A stretch of 12,606 nucleotides of DNA from Actinomycetota bacterium (GTDB taxonomy: Bacteria; Actinomycetota; Actinomycetes; Streptosporangiales; Streptosporangiaceae), in contig PLIQ01000626.1 in assembly GCA_003140115.1 (NCBI GenBank), positions 1 through 12,606 of the forward strand, written 5' to 3'. Below, one piece after another: positions 7,701 through 12,606 of this stretch. Each line of letters starts with the position of its first letter. The first letter of the stretch is position 1. Both the position numbers and the translations under genes were made by a program. A model generated the notes under the pieces. That model was not told the origin of the DNA, did not search any database, and saw nothing but the letters and a program-made list of their open reading frames with translations.

Positions 7701-9723
7701 ACCCGTCGTCTTCGGTCTCGCCGTGCCACAGCGCGGTCAGGGCCTCTTCGAAGACCAGCCGCAGACTGCCGGCCGCGGCCGCCGCCGGAGGCCTCAGACC
7801 AAATTCATATATCCAGAACGACCCGGCACTCGAGCTCCCGGCGAACTGGTACGGGTGCTCGTCGACCACCTCGAGCCCCATGTGCTGCAGCTGCGGCAGC
7901 ACGTCGGACAGCGTGATCGGCGAGCCCGACCGGTAGATCACCAGCGCCCACCGCTCCACGTGCTCGACCAGCCGGACCGCGAACTGCAGGCCCGCCTCCC
8001 GCAGCCCGAGCATCGTGGTCAGGTCGTCGACCGCGTCCTGCGCGGAGATGTCCGCCTTGTACGTCTCGGGGATGCTCGCCCCGCACAGCTCGAGCAGCGT
8101 CCTGGCCCGCTCCTCGCCGAGCACCCGGATCGCCTCGGCGGACAGGTCCTCGTCCCAGGACCGGACCGCGGCGGCCAGCCTGCGCTCCAGCGCGGCCGTG
8201 TCCACGTGCGGGACCGGCCGGCCCCGCTCGCCCCGGACCACCACGTACAGGCGGGCCAGGGCCGAGTCGCCGATGGTCGCGCTGTAGTCGACCGACGCCC
8301 CGTTCAGCGCCTGGGTGAGGATGTCCTGCGCGCGGAGCCTGAGCTTGGTGGTGTACCGGTCCCGCGGCAGGTACACCAGGCAGGACATGTACCGGCCGTA
8401 GCGGTCCCGGCGCAGGAACAGCCGGGTCTGCTTGCGTTCGCTCAGCCGCAGCACGCCCAGCGCGATCGGGGTGAGCTCTTCGGCCGAGATCTCGAAGAGT
8501 TCTTCGCGCGGATAGTCCTCGAGGATCTCGATCAGGTCCTTGCCGTCGTGGCTGTCCCGGGACAGCCCGGCCTCGGCCAGGACGTAGGCCAGCTTGCCCC
8601 GGATCACCGGGATGCCGGCGATGGGCGCGGTGTGCGCCGCGTGCGTGTACAGGCCGAGGAAGCGGTACTCCCCGATGACCGTCCCGTCCGGGCCGAGCTT
8701 CTTGACCGAGACGTAGTCCAGGTAGTTGGCCCGGTACACGGTGGACCGGGAGTTCGCCTTGGCCAGCACCAGCCGCTCGTCCGGATCCTGGGCCCGGCGC
8801 GCGACCTGGCTGGACATCTTACGCAGCGAGTGGCCGCCCTGGCGGTCGTGCCGGAGGATGCCGAGCCCGGTTCCTGGCACCGGGCGCAGGCCGGCGCCCT
8901 CCGGGGACCGGATCAGGTCGTACTCGCGATAGCCGAGGAAGGTGAAGTAGCCGCTGGCCAGCCAGCGCAGCAGGGCGCCGAACTCGGCCACGTCGTCGCT
9001 GGGGGGGTCGTCCCCCCCAGCTGAACTGCCGGGCTCTTCGGCCAGGCCGTTGGCCAGCCCGCGGGCCGTCGCCGCCATCCGCTGCTGGTCTTCGACCACC
9101 ACCCGCACGTCCTCGAGCACGTGGCGCAGGTCCGCCTCCAGCCCTTCGGCCGTGACGCCGTCGCCGGGCGGTTCGAGCTCGACGTGGATCCACGATTCGG
9201 TCAGCTCACCGGCGGCAGCCGCGCCGTCGCCCGGCTTGTCCTGGGCCGCGGCATCGCTGCACACGCCGACGATCTCGCGCAGCGCGCCGGTGACGTCCCG
9301 GCGCACGCTCAGCAGGGGATGGATCAGCAGCTGGATCTCGGCCTTATGGCGGTTCAGCCGGGTCGTGACCGAGTCGACCAGGTAGGGCATGTCGTCGGTG
9401 ACGATGTCCACCACCAGGCTGGCCGGGGTGACCGAGTCCAGATGAGCATGCCCCGGCGCCCGGACTTGGACCAGCGCCCGGCCCTGCGGCCGGAGCAGGC
9501 CGAGCTCGGCGTGGGCCTGCGCGACCGCCGCCAGCCGCGAGGGCGAGGGCAGGTCCTCGGTCGCGACCCGGTGGTAGTAGGCGCGCAGGTAACACAGGAC
9601 GCTGTCGCCTTCACCGCCCAGCAGGGCGGGGTCCAGCGCGGGATCGTCCAGCCAGGCCTGGGCTGCCTTGACCAGGAGGGCTTCCCTGGTCTCGAGATCG
9701 GCGCTGTCCGCCATCGCGTCCAC
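4786..9723 (-). CDS. gdh: NAD-specific glutamate dehydrogenase, large (180-kDa) class
   Basis: This enzyme catalyses NAD-dependent oxidative deamination of glutamate to 2-oxoglutarate and ammonium in the cytoplasm. The 1645-residue length fits the L-GDH180 class known from Streptomyces clavuligerus and mycobacteria. The N-terminal half (about 1-700) carries the ACT-like regulatory region and helical segments. The catalytic core follows: [20 protein letters not shown] from 839, AKGGF with the substrate lysine K874, [11 protein letters not shown] from about 1010, [17 protein letters not shown] from 1162, and [11 protein letters not shown] near 1200. A C-terminal domain (about 1230-1645) completes the protein. 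The GTG at 9721-9723 is chosen because AAAGGAG sits six bases upstream; the longer frame to an ATG at 9780 has no such site. Mycobacterial homologues are controlled by the FHA protein GarA, but no garA is in view. It lies 74 bp after the acetoacetyl-CoA synthetase stop. Confidence 0.95.
   Translation of the reverse strand: [1645 protein letters not shown]
8998..9021. repeat. Perfect 10-bp hairpin with G7/C7 tracts inside gdh
   Basis: The arms GCTGGGGGGG (8998-9007) and CCCCCCCAGC (9012-9021) are perfect reverse complements around a 4-base loop (TCGT). The element encodes a Gly-Gly-Asp-Asp-Pro-Pro stretch at about residues 235-242, in a hydrophilic, low-complexity linker. Seven-base homopolymer runs on both arms make it prone to slippage or sequencing error. 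Confidence 0.85.
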
Positions 9724-9729
9724 TGTCCA

Positions 9730-9736
9730 CTCCTTT
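9730..9736 (-). promoter_or_regulatory. Ribosome binding site that fixes the gdh start
   Basis: AAAGGAG on the minus strand is followed by a 6-base spacer and the GTG at 9721-9723. It is too far (15 bases) from the in-frame ATG at 9712-9714 and lies downstream of the ATG at 9778-9780. Confidence 0.75.
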
Positions 9737-9761
9737 GTGGTTTGGTGCTGTGCTGACCCGG

Positions 9762-9795
9762 AACGACTCTGCCACCCCATTGTGACGGAGTCGTT
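9762..9795. repeat. 8-bp inverted repeat in the gap before gdh
   Basis: AACGACTC (9762-9769) and GAGTCGTT (9788-9795) form a perfect inverted repeat with an 18-base centre, starting three bases past the acetoacetyl-CoA synthetase stop. No U-run follows in the minus-strand transcript, so it is not a standard terminator. It could be an operator, a processing hairpin or an attenuator-like leader for gdh, or chance. Confidence 0.5.
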
Positions 9796-9797
9796 TC

Positions 9798-11801
9798 TTA
9801 AAGTAACCGCGGTGGATCAGGCGTCCGGAACCTCGTGAAGTAGGCGAGGGCTTCGGGGTCGGCCAGCGCGTTCGGGTCGGCGGCTCGCTCCGGCTCAGTC
9901 CCGAGCAGGATCTTGCGCACTGGCACCTCTAGCTTCTTCCCGGACAGCGTCCGCGGGATACCTGGCACCCGGTGGATCTCATCCGGCACATGCCTCGGTG
10001 AGAGCTGGGACCGGAGCGCGGCACGGAGCCGGGCGACCAGGTCGTCGTCGAGTTCGCAGCCCGCCGCGGGTACCACGTACAACATTAGCCGCCCCTGCGC
10101 ACCGAGTTGGCCGGTGTCCACCACCAGGCTGTCGCCGACCTCGGCGAAGCCCTCGACCACGCGGTAGAACTCGCTGGTGCCCATCCGGACCCCGCCGCGG
10201 TTGAGGGTGGCGTCGGACCGGCCGTAGATGACGCACCCGCCGTCGGGCAGCAGTTCGATCCAGTCGCCGTGCCGCCAGACCCCGGGGTAGACGTCGAAGT
10301 AGCTCTCCCGGTACCGGACGCCGCCGGGATCGTTCCAGAAACCGACCGGCATGGACGGCATCGGCTGGGTAATGACCAGCTCGCCGACCTGGCCGACGAC
10401 CGGCTGGGCGTTCTCGTCGTAGGCGTGCACCGCCGCGCCCAGGCAGCGGCCGGAGATGATGCCGGCCCGGACCGGGAGCAGCGGGCAGGGACCCACGAAG
10501 CCCGTGCACAGGTCGGTACCGCCGGAAAAGGAGCCGAGCAGCAGGTCCTTGGAGACCCGGTCGTACACCCAGCCGAACGCCTCAGGCGGCAGCGGCGATC
10601 CGGTCGAGCCGATGGCCCGCAACGCGGACAGGTCGACCTCGTCCCCTGGGCGCAGCCCCGCCTTCATGCAGGCCACCAGGTACGGAGCGCCGACCCCCAG
10701 GTAGGTGACGGCGTGCTCGGCGGCCAGCCGCCACAGCCGGTCGGTGCCCGGGTAGGTGGCGCTGCCGTCGTACAGCACGATGGTCAGGCCGGCCAGCAGG
10801 CCTCCGGCCAGGTAGTTCCACATCATCCAGCCGGTCGTGGTGTACCAGGCGAAGACGTCGCCGGGCCGCAGGTCCTGATGGAAGGCGAGCGCCTTGAGGT
10901 GCTCGAGCACGATCCCGCCGTGCCCGTGCATGATCGGCTTGGGCAGGCCCGTGGTGCCCGAGGAGTAGACCACCCAGAGGGGGTGGTCGAACGGCACCTC
11001 GTCGAACTCGGGCTCGCGCTCGCCGCCCTCCGCCCCCAGGTCGTCCCAGCGGATGAACTGGTCCGGGAAGCCATCGGCCGCTTCGATCAGGTCGACCAGC
11101 ACCACCGCGGACAGGCCCGGTAGGGCGGCCACCACCTCGTCGACCATCTCGGCCCGGGAGAACTTCTTGCCGCCGTACCAGTAGCCGTCGCCGGTGATGA
11201 GCACGGTCGGCTCGATCTGCGCGAACCGGTCGATGACGCTGCGCGCGCCGAAGTCGGGCGAGCACGACGACCAGATCGCGCCGATGCTGGCCGCCGCCAG
11301 CAGGCCGATGACCGCCTCGGGCACGTTCGGCAGCAGGGCCGCGACCCGGTCGCCGCGGCGGACACCCAGCGCCCGCAGCCCCCGCGCCACCCGCGCGACC
11401 TGGTGGGCGAGTTGAGCGTAGGTCAGATGTCCAGACCGGGGTCGTTCGGAATCATAAATGATCGCCGTACGATCGGGATCGGTCCACGCGGTCCTCAGTG
11501 CGTTACGGGCGTAGTTCAAAGTGGCGCCAGTGAACCACTGCACATCGGGCATGACCTCACCGGTGAGCACCGGGCCCGGCTCGCGGTGGCCGAGCACCTC
11601 GAAGTAGTCCCAGACCGCCGTCCAGAACGGCCCGGGCTCGGTCACGGACCACTGCCACAGGTCGGCGTAGCTGCCGAAGGCGGGCCCGCGGCCGGCCAGC
11701 CAGCGCATGAACCGGGTGACCCGGGCGTCGTGGATCGTCTGCTGATCCGGCTCCCAGAGCACCGCTCCGTAGCCGCGGCTGGTCAGGTCACTGGTGTCCA
11801 T
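9798..11801 (-). CDS. Acetoacetyl-CoA synthetase (acetoacetate-CoA ligase)
   Basis: This cytoplasmic adenylate-forming enzyme converts acetoacetate, ATP and CoA to acetoacetyl-CoA, AMP and pyrophosphate, feeding acyl-CoA or poly-hydroxyalkanoate/isoprenoid metabolism. The 667-residue protein shows the acetyl-CoA-synthetase-type N-terminal segment YADLWQWSVTEPGPFW and YFEVLG. It then has the P-loop-like YSSGTTGLPK at 279-288, WYTTTGWMMWNYL, the hinge region with GDWIELLPDGG and GRSDATLNRGGVRMGTSE (about 527-545), and the C-terminal RTLSGKKLEVPVRKIL. The adenylation lysine is K622. The MxNxL and GGVRMGTSEFY features and the length fit acetoacetyl- rather than acetyl-CoA synthetase. The open frame extends far upstream, but that part lies over the HAD gene and is not coding. 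The ATG at 11799-11801 is used; an in-frame GTG at 11805-11807 with AGGATGG upstream is an equally possible start (two residues longer). Confidence 0.93.
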   Translation of the reverse strand: MDTSDLTSRGYGAVLWEPDQQTIHDARVTRFMRWLAGRGPAFGSYADLWQWSVTEPGPFWTAVWDYFEVLGHREPGPVLTGEVMPDVQWFTGATLNYARNALRTAWTDPDRTAIIYDSERPRSGHLTYAQLAHQVARVARGLRALGVRRGDRVAALLPNVPEAVIGLLAAASIGAIWSSCSPDFGARSVIDRFAQIEPTVLITGDGYWYGGKKFSRAEMVDEVVAALPGLSAVVLVDLIEAADGFPDQFIRWDDLGAEGGEREPEFDEVPFDHPLWVVYSSGTTGLPKPIMHGHGGIVLEHLKALAFHQDLRPGDVFAWYTTTGWMMWNYLAGGLLAGLTIVLYDGSATYPGTDRLWRLAAEHAVTYLGVGAPYLVACMKAGLRPGDEVDLSALRAIGSTGSPLPPEAFGWVYDRVSKDLLLGSFSGGTDLCTGFVGPCPLLPVRAGIISGRCLGAAVHAYDENAQPVVGQVGELVITQPMPSMPVGFWNDPGGVRYRESYFDVYPGVWRHGDWIELLPDGGCVIYGRSDATLNRGGVRMGTSEFYRVVEGFAEVGDSLVVDTGQLGAQGRLMLYVVPAAGCELDDDLVARLRAALRSQLSPRHVPDEIHRVPGIPRTLSGKKLEVPVRKILLGTEPERAADPNALADPEALAYFTRFRTPDPPRLL

Positions 11802-11848
11802 CTTCACAGCATCGTGCCATCCTGGCGTGCCTGGCAACGCCCGGGGGG

Positions 11849-12568
11849 TTATGCGCCGGCGGTGAGCCGGGTGATGAGGGTCACGAACGCCGCGGTGTCG
11901 CCCAGGTCCGCCAGCACCGCGTCGGCGCCCGCGTCGCGCAGTTCGGCGGCGCTGGCCCGGCCGCCGGCCACCGCGAGCGACCTGGCCCCGCCAACCCGGG
12001 CCGCCTCGACGTCCCGGGGCGAGTCCGCGACGTACACCGCGGCGTCCTCGCCGAACGTGACGCCGTGCTTGGTCCCCGCGCGCTGGCGGGCCACCCGGAG
12101 CAGGGTGCCCTTCGGATAGGCCTCGGAGCCGTAGCCGCCGATGTCGAAGTCGACGAAGCCGTCCAGGCCGAACGCGCGCAGCTTGAGCACCGCGGTCGGC
12201 CTGCTGTTGCCGGTCAGCACGGTCTGGACCGTGCCGTCCAGCTTGGCCACCGCCGCCAGCGCCTCGGTGGCGCCCGGCAGCACCCGGCCGTCCCGCTTGA
12301 GTTCGTCGTGCCGGGCTTGGAGAGCGGCGGCTAGTTCGGCGCTGAAGGGCTCGAGCAGGTGCTCGGCTTGCCCCTCGGCTCGCATGTCCACGCCGTTCAG
12401 CGCGAGCGCGTCGAAGAAGATCTCCGACTCCGACCGCCCCGCCATCTGCGGCAGCTGGACCAGCGGACGGCCCGCGATCGCACCGAACGCTTCGGCGTAG
12501 GCCGCCCTGGTCGCCCGGGCCACATCGACCAGGGTCAGGTCGATATTCCACAGAACCAGGCGGTGAAT
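11849..12568 (-). CDS. HAD-superfamily protein (phosphoglycolate-phosphatase-like), apparent ATT start
   Basis: This protein has the HAD phosphohydrolase fold with an alpha-helical C1-type cap; the substrate is unknown. Read from the ATT at 12566-12568 it is 239 residues. The motif I strand is RLVLWNIDLTLVD (residues 3-15), in which the nucleophile position is N8 rather than Asp while the acid/base D10 is kept. Motif II is VLTGN with T119, and a candidate motif III lysine is K153 in YPKG. Motif IV is VYVADSPRDVEAA with D182 and D186. The start follows from GGAGG five bases upstream and from motif I. The first standard start in frame, GTG at 12521-12523, would remove motif I. No ATG, GTG or TTG lies between the window edge and motif I. 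The stop is 47 bp from acetoacetyl-CoA synthetase on the same strand, so co-transcription is likely. Confidence 0.85.
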   Translation of the reverse strand: MHRLVLWNIDLTLVDVARATRAAYAEAFGAIAGRPLVQLPQMAGRSESEIFFDALALNGVDMRAEGQAEHLLEPFSAELAAALQARHDELKRDGRVLPGATEALAAVAKLDGTVQTVLTGNSRPTAVLKLRAFGLDGFVDFDIGGYGSEAYPKGTLLRVARQRAGTKHGVTFGEDAAVYVADSPRDVEAARVGGARSLAVAGGRASAAELRDAGADAVLADLGDTAAFVTLITRLTAGA

Positions 12569-12573
12569 GGCGT

Positions 12574-12578
12574 CCTCC
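12574..12578 (-). promoter_or_regulatory. Ribosome binding site pointing to an ATT start
   Basis: GGAGG on the minus strand is followed by ACGCC and then ATT (12566-12568). The spacing is ideal for initiation at that ATT and too long (14 bases) for the next near-start codon, CTG at 12557-12559. Confidence 0.65.
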
Positions 12579-12606
12579 GAAATGGGTGTGTTATCCCATG
12601 TGAGGG

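Noticed and set aside
6802..9024. A 740-codon open frame on the plus strand opposite gdh
   Set aside because: It is the GC-driven antisense shadow of gdh: Arg/Pro/Gly/Ala/His-rich, with no domain motif and no ribosome binding site, over a strand whose coding assignment is certain.
9724..9780. A gdh start at the ATG 9778-9780
   Set aside because: It has no Shine-Dalgarno, lies inside the inverted-repeat centre, and encodes an atypical GWQSRSGSAQHQ leader; the GTG at 9723 has AAAGGAG at ideal spacing.
11849..12523. HAD protein beginning at the GTG 12521-12523
   Set aside because: This would cut off motif I, the conserved first strand of the fold, which is encoded in frame just upstream behind a good ribosome binding site.
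11802..12551. A 250-residue N-terminal extension of acetoacetyl-CoA synthetase, which would make a fusion protein
   Set aside because: The extension is Arg/Gly-rich out-of-frame translation of the HAD gene. The family length and the start near 11801 account for the real protein.

Overview
The window is uniformly GC-rich chromosomal DNA from an actinomycete. The GC-rich third positions, the frequent GTG starts, the prfB-ftsE-ftsX-smpB gene order and the 180-kDa-class NAD-glutamate dehydrogenase all fit this. The protein sequences look closer to Streptosporangiales/Streptomyces relatives than to mycobacteria, but I cannot place the genus by eye.

Layout, left to right. At 10-2167, on the minus strand, lies the conserved cell-division and trans-translation cluster: ftsE, then ftsX, then smpB (transcription runs right to left). 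At 2336-2521, on the plus strand, a 61-residue zinc-ribbon/one-TM microprotein is divergent from ftsE and convergent with prfB. At 2532-3638 (minus) is prfB (RF2), whose codon-recognition tripeptide is S-K-Y rather than the canonical S-P-F. The prfB promoter faces a plus-strand lipoprotein gene (3730-4773), and both genes look leaderless. At 4786-9723 (minus) is a giant NAD-specific glutamate dehydrogenase. It is preceded by acetoacetyl-CoA synthetase (9798-11801) and a HAD-superfamily protein (11849-12568), both on the same strand, with gaps of 74 and 47 bp.

How the genes work together. prfB, smpB and ftsEX are housekeeping genes for translation termination, ribosome rescue and division/peptidoglycan hydrolase control. 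The HAD, acetoacetyl-CoA synthetase and GDH genes form a plausible metabolic transcription unit: activation of acetoacetate to a CoA thioester, and entry of glutamate carbon into the TCA cycle as 2-oxoglutarate. The functional link between them is inferred only from spacing.

I see no mobile element, CRISPR array, tRNA, rRNA, phage or defence gene, and no gene-free stretch longer than about 300 bases. No clearly new multi-gene system is present. The most unusual points are the RF2 SKY tripeptide, an apparent ATT start plus an Asn in place of the catalytic Asp in the HAD protein, the zinc-ribbon microprotein, and a perfect G7/C7 hairpin inside gdh.
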